Source: a virus. Taken from it: DNA of 37,298 nt. Location of the stretch: positions 1-37,298 of IMG/VR virus record IMGVR_UViG_3300042731_000477; one strand, written 5' to 3'. A program made the translations under genes and the position numbers. The notes beneath the pieces were generated by a model, which saw nothing but the letters and a program-made list of their open reading frames with translations, made no database searches and had not been told where the DNA came from. Within the stretch, counting starts at the first letter, position 1. Each line of letters starts with the position of its first letter. Positions 1-6,428 of the stretch are shown here, one piece after another.

Positions 1-66
1 GACCAAAGAGGGTTGATGACTACTGAAGAACTATATGACCAAACCTTTAACACCAAAGAGAAATGA
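1..66 (+). CDS. 3' end of a truncated reading frame, or a 16-aa microprotein
   Basis: An open frame enters from the left edge and stops at 64-66. An ATG at 16 in this frame would give only 16 residues (MTTEELYDQTFNTKEK). The stop overlaps the ATG at 63 of the next gene, the same tight coupling seen across this operon. If the window is a circular genome, the frame entering from the right end ends at 24-26 and overlaps the ATG at 16, so the short version is plausible. No function can be assigned. Confidence 0.35.
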   Translation, partial: DQRGLMTTEELYDQTFNTKEK

Positions 67-152
67 TAGAGTTCAAATGGATGGTGGTCATACTAACGAT
101 TGCCGTTAGTATATTAATGATTTACCTAACAGGAAAAAGAGAAGAGGAATGA
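63..152 (+). CDS. 29-aa single-TM microprotein
   Basis: This very short frame starts at the ATG that overlaps the preceding stop (ATGA) and ends in a TGA overlapping the ATG at 149. The product has a hydrophobic stretch (about residues 7-24, VVILTIAVSILMIYL) followed by a charged tail GKREEE, so it is a predicted one-pass membrane peptide. Coupling to both neighbours by 4-base overlaps is the main support that it is translated. The role is unknown. Confidence 0.5.
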   Translation: MIEFKWMVVILTIAVSILMIYLTGKREEE

Positions 153-334
153 CACGCAAAAGAAAACACATTAGAGAAATTCAGAAGTATCTTGAGATGC
201 TTATGATTGACCAAGTAAATCTAACGATACACGCAAGTAGATTTGGATGGACAACTGAAATCCAAAAACAACTAAGCAACTCAGCCCTGCTGATTCGCAA
301 GTACCAGAGAAGACTACGATTAATTAAAATGTAA
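149..334 (+). CDS. small basic hypothetical protein
   Basis: The 61-aa product is rich in Lys and Arg at both ends (TRKRKH near the N-terminus, RKYQRRLRL near the C-terminus) and looks mainly helical. It overlaps the preceding microprotein by 4 bases and is followed after 1 base by the next gene, so it is part of the early operon. The charge suggests nucleic-acid contact, but this is only inference; I do not recognise the family. Confidence 0.6.
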   Translation: MTRKRKHIREIQKYLEMLMIDQVNLTIHASRFGWTTEIQKQLSNSALLIRKYQRRLRLIKM

Positions 335-335
335 T

Positions 336-704
336 ATGGAAAATAAAGGACCACTTGATGAACACTTCGACATTAACCCTAACTCAGCAATGCCAAAAGG
401 TAGTGATGAGGGACAAATGATTTACGACATTGGGGTACGACTTGCGTGGAAAGTTAAGAAGGGTAATGGCTATTCCAATATATACAAAGGCACAGCATCG
501 CATCCATTTCAGATGGTAACAAGAGCAAAGTCTATTGAACACATCAATAGAAACCCTGAGATGATTGCAAAAATTATGGCCTTTAATGGCCTGACAGGTA
601 AAAAGATTTATGATTTCTATATCAAGGAAGAGTTCTATAGAAAGGAAATCAGTAGAAGTTTTGCACACAAAGAAGAAGATTATATAAAAGAGTTTGGACA
701 ATGA
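336..704 (+). CDS. hypothetical protein upstream of the helicase
   Basis: The 122-aa protein has an N-terminal acidic section and a lysine-rich C-terminal half (segments FYIKEEFYRKEI and HKEEDYIKEF). No membrane segment or known motif is visible. Its stop overlaps the helicase ATG by 4 bases (ATGA at 701), which indicates translational coupling and perhaps a replication-linked job. The family is not recognised. Confidence 0.65.
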   Translation: MENKGPLDEHFDINPNSAMPKGSDEGQMIYDIGVRLAWKVKKGNGYSNIYKGTASHPFQMVTRAKSIEHINRNPEMIAKIMAFNGLTGKKIYDFYIKEEFYRKEISRSFAHKEEDYIKEFGQ

Positions 705-1630
705 GAAACATTATTTATCGGGTAGAGGATGTGAGAGATTCTCTAACTACACTGAGAAGCGAGGGAATTAAGAAAGGTGCTTGGACAGGATTTGATTCAC
801 TGTTTGACAAGTACTCAATGAAGAAAGGTAGCACTACCTACATCTATGCAGGAGCGCACCAGGGTAAGTCGCAGTTTGGATTTGAACTGATGATGAACCT
901 TGCTGAGTTCAGCGGGTGGAAGTGGGCTGTTTATTCTCCTGAGACAGGCTCACCTACAGAGGTGTTTGCCGAGTTGCTTTGGGTCTACTTGCGTAAGCCT
1001 TTCCTAATCAACGACCACCTTACTGCTACAGATGAGGAGACTGAAAATGCTATTGAGTTTATCAATGAGCATTTCTATATCATTGACTCAGGTTTACAAG
1101 ACCTTACCATTGAAGCGTTCTACACTGCTGTTGAGCAGATTGAGTTGGAGAATGATGTCAAGATTGATGGCTGTATGGTTGACCCATTTACAGAAATCAA
1201 GACCGATGTATCATCAGGTGTGCGTGATGACATTGCTATTGGTCAGATTCTAACCAAGGTTCGTAAGCATTCAAGCGATAAGGATATGCACACGATTGTT
1301 ACCGTACACACCAAGCACCAAGCCGCTAAGTACAAGAACGGTGTCCCGTATGTTGATGTGCCTACGATGAATGATATTGCTGGTGGTATGCAGTGGTCGC
1401 GTAAAGGTATGATGGTTATCAATGTATGGCGTTGCCCATTTGGATTAGAAGATGAGAATGGTATTCCTTACGAGCCTAACCAAGTTAAGATTACAGTTGT
1501 CAAGGCAAAGCCGAAGATTGTAGGTAAACTTGGTAGCGTTACATTGTACTATGACAAAATGAAAAACAGATATTATGAGCTTGACAAAAACGGAAACAAG
1601 CAGTTCGCCTATCCACAGTCTAATTCTTGA
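701..1630 (+). CDS. DnaB/RecA-like replicative helicase
   Basis: The 309-aa RecA-fold ATPase resembles the C-terminal motor domain of DnaB-type helicases without the primase-binding N-terminal domain. Visible motifs are a Walker A at about residues 50-57 (AGAHQGKS), the SPET segment near 79-82 where DnaB proteins carry an S-x-E motif, a Walker B ending in Asp at about 161 (IDGCMVD), and a histidine-containing motif near VTVHTKH. It should form a ring that unwinds DNA at the fork. No polymerase or primase is visible, so it would have to work with host enzymes. Its end overlaps the next reading frame. A RadA/recombinase-type ATPase is the main alternative. Confidence 0.8.
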   Translation: MRNIIYRVEDVRDSLTTLRSEGIKKGAWTGFDSLFDKYSMKKGSTTYIYAGAHQGKSQFGFELMMNLAEFSGWKWAVYSPETGSPTEVFAELLWVYLRKPFLINDHLTATDEETENAIEFINEHFYIIDSGLQDLTIEAFYTAVEQIELENDVKIDGCMVDPFTEIKTDVSSGVRDDIAIGQILTKVRKHSSDKDMHTIVTVHTKHQAAKYKNGVPYVDVPTMNDIAGGMQWSRKGMMVINVWRCPFGLEDENGIPYEPNQVKITVVKAKPKIVGKLGSVTLYYDKMKNRYYELDKNGNKQFAYPQSNS

Positions 1631-1889
1631 TAGAAAGGTGGCCTTCGCTAATTTAGTGAGGGCCTACCTACGATTCAATGTTAGTGACGCTTTGAATATT
1701 GTCGTTGAGAAAGATGGTAACATCTCAATCAACGGCAACTACTACAAGTTTGATGTGTCGGATTACACAGGTGCTACACCTAACTACATATTCTTTAATC
1801 CCTCATCAGGGAGAATAGTTATAGAAGGTAATGGCAACAAAAAGGTTTACAAATTAGAAGTTGATTTGTTAGATGAAAACAATAAATAG
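1575..1889 (+). CDS. hypothetical protein, start uncertain
   Basis: The frame is open from an ATG at 1575, which overlaps the helicase by 56 bases, to 1889. Residues before VAFANLVRAYLRF look like out-of-frame reading of the helicase end. The true start may be a GTG at 1638 or 1656, just after the helicase stop. The C-terminal part is beta-rich (NISINGNYYKFDVSD, GRIVIEGNGNKKVYKLEV), suggesting a small beta-sheet domain. The stop overlaps the next ATG by 17 bases. The function is unknown. Confidence 0.55.
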   Translation: MSLTKTETSSSPIHSLILDRKVAFANLVRAYLRFNVSDALNIVVEKDGNISINGNYYKFDVSDYTGATPNYIFFNPSSGRIVIEGNGNKKVYKLEVDLLDENNK

Positions 1890-2715
1890 TTTATCGGGAG
1901 GCAAGACAAGCAGCTATATCGCTGCTAACTACCCAGCAGATTACGATGTGTTTGCACTCGTTAGGACACAAGACCAATCATCTAAGTTCAAGGATGATAA
2001 GGTTAGGCAGATGGTAGAGGATAGAATCCAAGCACCGTTCATTGCTACAGCAGAAGATGATGTGATTGTGTACACGATGCTTGACCTTGAGCAGTACATT
2101 GGTCGTGAGATTACTTGGGTAACGGGTCCAACATTTGAAGAAGTTATTAACAATCACGGAGGCTACTTACCAAACAAGATTGCACGCTATTGCACTACCG
2201 ATATGAAGACTCAGCCAATCGCTCAGTGGCGTTACAAAAACATTGAGGGCGATGCTGTTATGCGCTTTGGATTTAGAGCAAATGAACAGTCTCGTGCTAC
2301 CACAATGCTTGATAAAGTTAACGAGCGTGGCATGACAGAAGTTAAGATTATAACAGGTCGCACAAAGACAGGTAATCGAAATCGCTGGTCCACCATAGAG
2401 TACGCCAAGCCTGAGTTCCCGCTAATCAAGGCGGGGATATTCAAGGATAATATCGAGGAGTTTTGGCGTGATAAGCCCGTGCGATTTGCATATATGAACA
2501 ACTGTGTTGGTTGTTGGTGGAGAAGCCCTATGCTTCTGAGCCATATGTCTAACAAACACCCTGAGAAGATGGATTGGTTTGCGAGACAGGAAGAAGGCAA
2601 CAAGGGTAAGTTTAGGTCTGATGTATCTTACAGAGAAATAATTAATTACAACTCTCAGTTTATGCTGTTTGATGAGGATTTCTCAGAATGCGACAGCGGA
2701 TATTGTGGTTTATAG
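1873..2715 (+). CDS. PP-loop PAPS-reductase-like protein
   Basis: The 280-aa protein begins with the PP-loop SGGKTS at residues 8-13, the ATP pyrophosphatase signature of the adenine-nucleotide alpha-hydrolase superfamily. Further family-type segments are RYCTTDMKTQP (about 104-114), RFGFRANEQSRA, and a Cys cluster NNCVGCWW. It ends in CDSGYCGL, a second Cys pair. Family members activate a substrate with ATP and transfer or reduce sulfur; phage copies usually have no assigned substrate. The next gene is MazG/Nmad1-like, so a role in nucleotide or nucleic-acid modification is possible. The Cys residues could bind an Fe-S cluster or metal. The family is well supported, the reaction is not. Confidence 0.8.
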   Translation: MKTINSLSGGKTSSYIAANYPADYDVFALVRTQDQSSKFKDDKVRQMVEDRIQAPFIATAEDDVIVYTMLDLEQYIGREITWVTGPTFEEVINNHGGYLPNKIARYCTTDMKTQPIAQWRYKNIEGDAVMRFGFRANEQSRATTMLDKVNERGMTEVKIITGRTKTGNRNRWSTIEYAKPEFPLIKAGIFKDNIEEFWRDKPVRFAYMNNCVGCWWRSPMLLSHMSNKHPEKMDWFARQEEGNKGKFRSDVSYREIINYNSQFMLFDEDFSECDSGYCGL

Positions 2716-2728
2716 AGTATATTAGGAT

Positions 2729-3049
2729 ATGGAAAAAGAATATGTATACAAGTTAAATAACTTATTAAGCACTACACCCATGGAGTTTGATACAAGAGAA
2801 ATGATTATGAAGGTCGCAGGAGAAGTCGTTGACCTACTGTTAGAAAAGAACGATGCTTACGGAGATTCTGCATTGAACCCAGCAAATATATTTTCGCAAG
2901 GCGATGCTGTTGAAAGTTTATGCGCTCGCATTGATGATAAGCTGATGCGCATCAAGATGCGTGGCATTAACGATGAAACAGAAGATACTGTTCAAGATTT
3001 AATTGGATACCTGATACTTCTGAAGATTGCACTAAGACAACAGGCATGA
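2729..3049 (+). CDS. MazG-like / Nmad1 (DUF1599)-type protein
   Basis: The 106-aa all-helical protein carries the pattern KNDAYGDSALNP, then RIDDKLMRI, then EDTVQDLIGYLILL. This resembles the DUF1599 or 'nucleotide modification associated domain 1' family, related to the all-alpha NTP pyrophosphatase (MazG) fold. The acidic residues in RIDDK and EDTVQDL could coordinate magnesium. It overlaps the next ATG by 4 bases and follows the PP-loop gene by 13 bases. Likely substrates are nucleotides, but the reaction is not known for this family. Confidence 0.65.
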   Translation: MEKEYVYKLNNLLSTTPMEFDTREMIMKVAGEVVDLLLEKNDAYGDSALNPANIFSQGDAVESLCARIDDKLMRIKMRGINDETEDTVQDLIGYLILLKIALRQQA

Positions 3050-3561
3050 GCTTAGAAAAATATCTCTCTAAGTCAAGAGAGTTAAAAACTGACCGCGTGA
3101 ATCACTGCCTTAACCTGGGCATTGAGGGTGAAGAATTGTTCCGTGAACTCACCAAGGCTATTAAGACTGATGTATCTGAAGATAAGCAGCACATAGACTT
3201 TGATTGGGATGGCAAGAAAATTGATGTTAAGGGATTAAAGCCAATGCACAAAAATGGTTTTATTCTACTTGAGTTTATTAATGTTTGGGGCAATCACGGG
3301 TGGTGTTCCAAAGATTCTAAAGCCGAGTACATTGCGTTTCAGTTCCCTGAAGCTTTTTATGTATTTGAAAAAGATGCTCTGCGCAACAGAGCAATAGAGC
3401 TGTGTGAGGATTATTCAGATGATGTTGTTTGGAGACAGAATCGTATCAAGCCTTACGATGCTTTGGGTAAGTGGTGTGGTAGATTTAACAGTAAGGATGT
3501 ATTTACCTACCTTCGTTTCGTTGATGTAGAAGATTTGATTTACGATGTCATTGCAATATAA
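3046..3561 (+). CDS. PD-(D/E)XK-like nuclease candidate
   Basis: The 171-aa protein shows an N-terminal acidic helix (GIEGEELFRELTK), then HIDFDWDGKKIDVKG, which fits the Asp ... (D/E)xK pattern of the PD-(D/E)XK fold (catalytic IDVK). The strand-rich sections ILLEFINVWG and AEYIAFQFPEAFYVF follow. It sits between the Nmad1-like gene and a RusA resolvase, overlapping both neighbours (4 and 17 bases), so a role in processing replication or recombination intermediates is likely. The exact family is not recognised. Confidence 0.5.
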   Translation: MSLEKYLSKSRELKTDRVNHCLNLGIEGEELFRELTKAIKTDVSEDKQHIDFDWDGKKIDVKGLKPMHKNGFILLEFINVWGNHGWCSKDSKAEYIAFQFPEAFYVFEKDALRNRAIELCEDYSDDVVWRQNRIKPYDALGKWCGRFNSKDVFTYLRFVDVEDLIYDVIAI

Positions 3562-3910
3562 TAAAAGTATAACACTAACATTGCCCAAGCCGCCAAGCCT
3601 AAATATGATTTATGCGGGTAAGCATTGGACATACAGAAAAAAGAAGAAAGATGAGTACAAGCAAATATGTTTGGAGGCGCTTGATAATTATGACAAGATT
3701 ACTTGCAAAGCCTTTCGTTTGGATATTAGGTACAACGCTCGGTTTGATATTGACAATGGTATTCTTGTTTCAAAATTTCTCGCTGATACGCTCGTTGATT
3801 GGGGTATGGTCAAAGACGACAGCCCAGAGTTTTATGACCAAGTTAAAATCACTTTTGACCCGAAGGTAAAGCGTGATACATACAAGGTAAAAATAAAATA
3901 TTATGAATGA
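3545..3910 (+). CDS. rusA: RusA-like Holliday junction resolvase
   Basis: The 121-aa protein matches the RusA family in size and motifs. It starts with the LPKPPSLN strand and continues with RFDIDN (Asp 68 and 70), Lys 77 in VSKFLADTL, and a later DD pair (91-92, VKDDSPEFYDQVKI). In E. coli RusA, equivalent Asp and Lys residues are catalytic. It should act as a dimer that cuts four-way DNA junctions made by recombination or stalled forks, resolving concatemers before packaging. It overlaps the upstream nuclease-like gene by 17 bases. Confidence 0.85.
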   Translation: MSLQYNKSITLTLPKPPSLNMIYAGKHWTYRKKKKDEYKQICLEALDNYDKITCKAFRLDIRYNARFDIDNGILVSKFLADTLVDWGMVKDDSPEFYDQVKITFDPKVKRDTYKVKIKYYE

Positions 3911-4115
3911 ACCTAAGAACTACAGAACCTGTAAATTAATTAAAGGTCAGATTGATGAAATACTACATCAGATGGCTGTGCTGTTTGCTAACCTCGGAGA
4001 AGATTCTACGATAGAGGAAGTTCAGGATGCTTACAGAAAAGAAAACGAACTTATAGACAGGATAGTAGCCCTTGACCCTGAGAAAGGGCAATCCATTAGG
4101 CCATATGCGAATTGA
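3903..4115 (+). CDS. small hypothetical protein
   Basis: The 70-aa protein is predicted mostly helical and acidic in the middle (GEDSTIEEVQDAYRKENELIDRI is one long helix-like stretch). It overlaps the RusA gene by 8 bases and the next start by about 11 bases. No motif is recognised. Confidence 0.55.
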   Translation: MNEPKNYRTCKLIKGQIDEILHQMAVLFANLGEDSTIEEVQDAYRKENELIDRIVALDPEKGQSIRPYAN

Positions 4116-4335
4116 TTTTTCATACGAGGAAATAACTAACGATGAAGCAGACTTCATTATCTCTATGTATGAGGCAGTATCAAGACTTGTCTATCAAGGT
4201 AACCCTGTTACACTCGTGGGCTTGGCATATGAACTCAACATCAGGCCCAACGAACTATCAGACTACTTGCCTCAGATAATTTCTATCCTCGATAAGGTTG
4301 AAGAAGAATATCAAATACAACAAGGCGGAGATTGA
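4105..4335 (+). CDS. small protein with possible helix-turn-helix
   Basis: I prefer the ATG at 4105 (MRIDFSYEEI), giving 76 aa, to an earlier ATG at 4072 that would overlap the previous gene by 44 bases. Residues NPVTLVGLAYELNIRPNELS have the helix-turn-helix look (alanine/glycine turn, then a second helix). It lies directly before the sigma-like gene and overlaps it by 38 bases, so a regulatory partner role is conceivable. This is inference; no family is recognised. Confidence 0.5.
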   Translation: MRIDFSYEEITNDEADFIISMYEAVSRLVYQGNPVTLVGLAYELNIRPNELSDYLPQIISILDKVEEEYQIQQGGD

Positions 4336-4711
4336 GCGTGAAGCTGTAATCTCTGCAGAACAGGGAAGAATAACAAATACCCTGGGCAAGTTTATCTTAG
4401 ACCGCTCCAACGAGATTTCTAATTACGCCTTTGTCACTAACGGTAATGAAGAACTACGGCAGTCGCTTGTTGATGAAGCCGTTATGCGCGTGTGCGATAA
4501 ATTTTTGCACTACTATAAACAAGATAAGTGTGCAGCGAACCTAATCATTGGGATGATAAAGACCACAATGATTAACAAGATAACCTCAATGAAGTGGAGA
4601 GATGTCTACGGCTCTCGCACTAAGGGTTATGTTGTTGTAGTAGAGAACGGAGTCAAGACAAGAAGGCTCGTTCGTTATGTTAAAGATGATTTTTTAAGTG
4701 AAAAACTATGA
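4298..4711 (+). CDS. candidate T4-gp55-like late sigma factor
   Basis: The 137-aa protein aligns by eye with the middle of phage T4 gp55, the late-transcription sigma factor. NTLGKFILDRSNEISNYAF corresponds to the gp55 block starting DTIGLAIMLIAEGLS. The helix block LRQSLVDEAVMRVCDKFLHY then corresponds to KQEMIADGIEASIKGLHNF, followed in both by a helix ending in NKI/QRI. It would bind host RNA polymerase core and direct it to late promoters. The C-terminal RTKGYVVVVENGVKTRRLV is strand-like and basic. The only ATG is at 4298 and overlaps the upstream gene by 38 bases. The similarity is partial and was not tested by profile search. Confidence 0.5.
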   Translation: MKKNIKYNKAEIEREAVISAEQGRITNTLGKFILDRSNEISNYAFVTNGNEELRQSLVDEAVMRVCDKFLHYYKQDKCAANLIIGMIKTTMINKITSMKWRDVYGSRTKGYVVVVENGVKTRRLVRYVKDDFLSEKL

Positions 4712-4953
4712 TGTCAATTTATAATGATTGGTTTATTGTTAGCGGTGTGGGATTCTTATTTGCCTACCTATTTATCTTTGAACCTTATGGTTGGTTAATG
4801 GAAAGATACCTATCGTTTAAGCCATTTAACTGCGTTCTGTGCTTCTCTTTTTGGTGCGGACTTATATTGTATACCGCAATTGATTTGAATCCATTATACG
4901 CTATCTATTCAAGCCTTATCGCAGAACTAACATATAGAAAATTAGTAGAATGA
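4708..4953 (+). CDS. two- or three-TM membrane protein with Cys motif
   Basis: The 81-aa protein has hydrophobic segments at about residues 9-25 and 46-70 with a conserved-looking linker PFNCVLCFSFWCG. Similar KPFxCxxCxxFW-type motifs occur in small membrane proteins of bacteria and phages. The Cys residues may bind a metal or form disulfides near the membrane. The ATG overlaps the preceding stop (ATGATG at 4708). The role is unknown; host takeover at the membrane is one guess. Confidence 0.65.
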   Translation: MMSIYNDWFIVSGVGFLFAYLFIFEPYGWLMERYLSFKPFNCVLCFSFWCGLILYTAIDLNPLYAIYSSLIAELTYRKLVE

Positions 4954-5057
4954 AAAGTGTAAATTATAAAAGCGACCAAGTATTTTTATATTGGGATGAG
5001 CCTCTATTTACTAACTCTAATTCTAACACTAATGATTCCAACACCGATGAAGACTGA
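4950..5057 (+). CDS. 35-aa Asn/Asp-rich microprotein
   Basis: A short frame starts at the ATG overlapping the preceding stop (ATGA at 4950) and reads MKSVNYKSDQVFLYWDEPLF followed by an Asn-, Ser- and Asp-rich tail. The overlap with the ATG at 5047 and the lack of any gap support translation. No function is seen. Confidence 0.45.
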   Translation: MKSVNYKSDQVFLYWDEPLFTNSNSNTNDSNTDED

Positions 5058-5157
5058 AACAAAATATCAATTCGTTAAACGCTGTAAGGAACAGGGAATT
5101 AAGGATGCGATGGCCTGTGTTCAGACTTGGATAAGGGAAGCTAAAAAAACGAAATAA
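5047..5157 (+). CDS. 36-aa basic microprotein
   Basis: The frame reads MKTETKYQFVKRCKEQGI, then a helical stretch with two further Cys/Trp positions (ACVQTWIREAKKTK). It overlaps the previous microprotein by 11 bases and ends 2 bases before the amidase start. The product is helical and basic. It fits the style of small phage proteins before a lysis cassette, but no function can be assigned. Confidence 0.5.
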   Translation: MKTETKYQFVKRCKEQGIKDAMACVQTWIREAKKTK

Positions 5158-5159
5158 CT

Positions 5160-5615
5160 ATGAGAATAAAGAAATCCGCAAGGAAGATTGATAGAATAAT
5201 ACTACACTGTACAGCGACACCCGAAGGTCGTGAGTCAGATGTAGCTGAGATTACTCGCTGGCACAAGGACAGGGGATTTGCTACAATTGGATACCACTAC
5301 CTTGTTAAGTTAGATGGTACTATTGAAAATGGTCGCAGCATTCACGATGTAGGCGCTCACGCTAAAGGATATAATAGAACGAGCGTGGGTGTCGTTTATG
5401 TGGGTGGTGTTGATGATAACGGAAAACCTAAAGACACAAGAACTGCAGAGCAGTGTATGGCATTAGCCAATTTATTGGATGCTCTTATGGAGATGTATCC
5501 AAATGCAACCTTGCACGGACACAATGAGTTTGCTGCAAAGGCTTGTCCATCATTTGATGTTCAGAAAGAATACGATTTTTTAATTAACCCTAAAGTAGAG
5601 AAAGAAGATGAATGA
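5160..5615 (+). CDS. N-acetylmuramoyl-L-alanine amidase (T7-lysozyme-like endolysin)
   Basis: The 151-aa protein has the same length as T7 lysozyme and carries its full active site one position earlier. The Zn ligands are His16 (ILHCTAT), His121 (LHGHNEF) and Cys129 (AKACPSFD), with catalytic Tyr45 (GYHYLV) and Lys127. It should cleave the amide bond between N-acetylmuramate and L-alanine in peptidoglycan at lysis. T7 lysozyme also inhibits T7 RNA polymerase, but no such polymerase is seen here. No signal peptide is present, so release depends on the holin encoded downstream. It overlaps the next gene by 8 bases. Confidence 0.93.
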   Translation: MRIKKSARKIDRIILHCTATPEGRESDVAEITRWHKDRGFATIGYHYLVKLDGTIENGRSIHDVGAHAKGYNRTSVGVVYVGGVDDNGKPKDTRTAEQCMALANLLDALMEMYPNATLHGHNEFAAKACPSFDVQKEYDFLINPKVEKEDE

Positions 5616-5727
5616 CTTCGATTTGAGCGATAGCTTCGCTGATTTTATTGATGAACTCGCAACCAGCGAGAAAAATGATAACGCCTGTAGCATTGACAAC
5701 CCTGAATGCGAGGCTTGTGGGAGTTAA
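5608..5727 (+). CDS. 39-aa acidic Cys-rich microprotein
   Basis: The short frame at 5608 overlaps the amidase end and stops 2 bases before the holin ATG. It has an acidic N-terminal helix (NDFDLSDSFADFIDELA) and ends CSIDNPECEACGS, with three Cys. The tail resembles that of the microprotein on the other side of the holin (6017-6166), CEIAPVECNCLGSNC, suggesting two related small proteins within one lysis cassette. The role is unknown; metal binding or a disulfide-based control of lysis is speculation. Confidence 0.55.
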   Translation: MNDFDLSDSFADFIDELATSEKNDNACSIDNPECEACGS

Positions 5728-5729
5728 CT

Positions 5730-6095
5730 ATGAGCGGCTTATTAGGAATATTAAAGGGGAAAGCAGTGAAAGAAACTGTGTCTGCGGTTGCAGATGTAGT
5801 GGACCAATTTGTACAGAATCCTGCAGAGAAAGAAGCTGCTCGTGCGGCAATCGAACAGGAGATAAGCAAACGCTGGGCCTCTGACATGAACTCTGATTCT
5901 TGGTTATCCAAGAATGTTAGACCACTAACACTAATCACAGTAGTTGCGTTCTTAATACTAATGACCTTCTTTGAGGGATTTGGTATTAGTAGTGTTGATG
6001 AAAGATGGATTGGGTTATGGGAAATGGTAAGCGTAACAGTGATAGGCGGTTACTTCGCAGTAAGAAGCGTGGACAAAAGGACACGAATGAAATAA
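5730..6095 (+). CDS. holin (GTA-type, 3TM family-like)
   Basis: I start at MSGLLGILKG (5730), giving 121 aa; an upstream in-frame ATG at 5706 falls inside the preceding gene. The sequence has an N-terminal amphipathic part, a helix PAEKEAARAAIEQEI, then DSWLSKNVRPLTLI and two hydrophobic segments (about 72-86 and 98-112). The KNVRPLTLI segment after a charged helix is typical of the 'holin of 3TMs, for gene-transfer release' family. It should form the membrane lesion that lets the amidase reach the cell wall. Position directly after the endolysin supports this. Confidence 0.8.
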   Translation: MSGLLGILKGKAVKETVSAVADVVDQFVQNPAEKEAARAAIEQEISKRWASDMNSDSWLSKNVRPLTLITVVAFLILMTFFEGFGISSVDERWIGLWEMVSVTVIGGYFAVRSVDKRTRMK

Positions 6096-6166
6096 GATAC
6101 TGTGAGATTGCACCTGTAGAGTGCAACTGTTTAGGAAGTAACTGCAAACAAAAAGGAGGGCATTAG
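6017..6166 (+). CDS. 49-aa basic Cys-rich microprotein overlapping the holin end
   Basis: The frame starts at an ATG at 6017 inside the last part of the holin gene in another frame. It has a strongly basic N-terminal half (KRNSDRRLLRSKKRGQK) and a Cys-rich C-terminus, YCEIAPVECNCLGSNCKQKG. Four Cys in 14 residues, and the likeness to the tail of the protein at 5608-5727, argue that it is real. The N-terminal half is overprinted on the holin, so the true start could be later. Its stop lies inside the terminator and overlaps the convergent gene by 4 bases. Nested spanin-like genes are one idea, but no lipobox is present. Confidence 0.45.
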   Translation: MGNGKRNSDRRLLRSKKRGQKDTNEIRYCEIAPVECNCLGSNCKQKGGH

Positions 6167-6180
6167 TCCTCCTTCTTTTT
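6150..6180. terminator. bidirectional intrinsic terminator at the convergent junction
   Basis: Stem AAGGAGG (6153-6159) pairs with CCTCCTT (6168-6174) around an 8-base loop, with an A-tract on the left and a T-tract (6176-6180) on the right. It can therefore stop plus-strand transcripts and, with weaker flanks, minus-strand ones. The arms also encode the last codons of both convergent genes. Confidence 0.8.
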
Positions 6181-6324
6181 GTTATATAGGTCATTCATTC
6201 GCTGAACTGTATACACGATAGACAATATTAAAAGCACAAGTTTTAGTGCATCCTCAACTGCAGAGAAAGATACCGCTAATGTAGCAGAATTAAGGAAGAA
6301 AAGTTTAATATCGTTGTGGTCCAT
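6163..6324 (-). CDS. 53-aa single-TM protein at the end of the virion operon
   Basis: The short protein begins MDHNDIKLFFLNSATLAVSF and has one long hydrophobic helix around residues 29-40 (LVLLILSIVYTV), then QRMNDLYNKKKED. I associate this layout (short amphipathic start, one TM, lysine-rich tail) with small proteins at the end of structural operons in Bacteroidota phages, where a holin or membrane role is suspected. It abuts the previous gene (start 6324 overlaps that stop by 1 base). The final KKKED codons lie in the terminator stem. Confidence 0.6.
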   Translation of the reverse strand: MDHNDIKLFFLNSATLAVSFSAVEDALKLVLLILSIVYTVQRMNDLYNKKKED

Positions 6325-6428
6325 TACAATACGGTAACTACAGCGTGTAAAGGAATAAATTGTGCCGTTGCAGATTGCGGCCCCTCAAGTCTACAAGTAA
6401 AATTTGGAAGGTTGTTAGGGTCTTGCAT
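6324..6428 (-). CDS. 34-aa virion-operon microprotein
   Basis: The frame reads MQDPNNLPNFTCRLEGPQSA and ends in FIPLHAVVTVL. Its ATG overlaps the connector stop as TAATG and its stop overlaps the next start, so coupling supports translation. The protein may be a small virion or assembly peptide; nothing further can be said. Confidence 0.45.
   Translation of the reverse strand: MQDPNNLPNFTCRLEGPQSATAQFIPLHAVVTVL

Noticed and set aside
5160-5615. T7-like phage affiliation from the T7-lysozyme-like amidase
   Set aside because: The long tape measure, the XkdF-type protease and the lack of T7 RNA polymerase and T7 gene order show a siphovirus-type genome; the amidase is a shared module.
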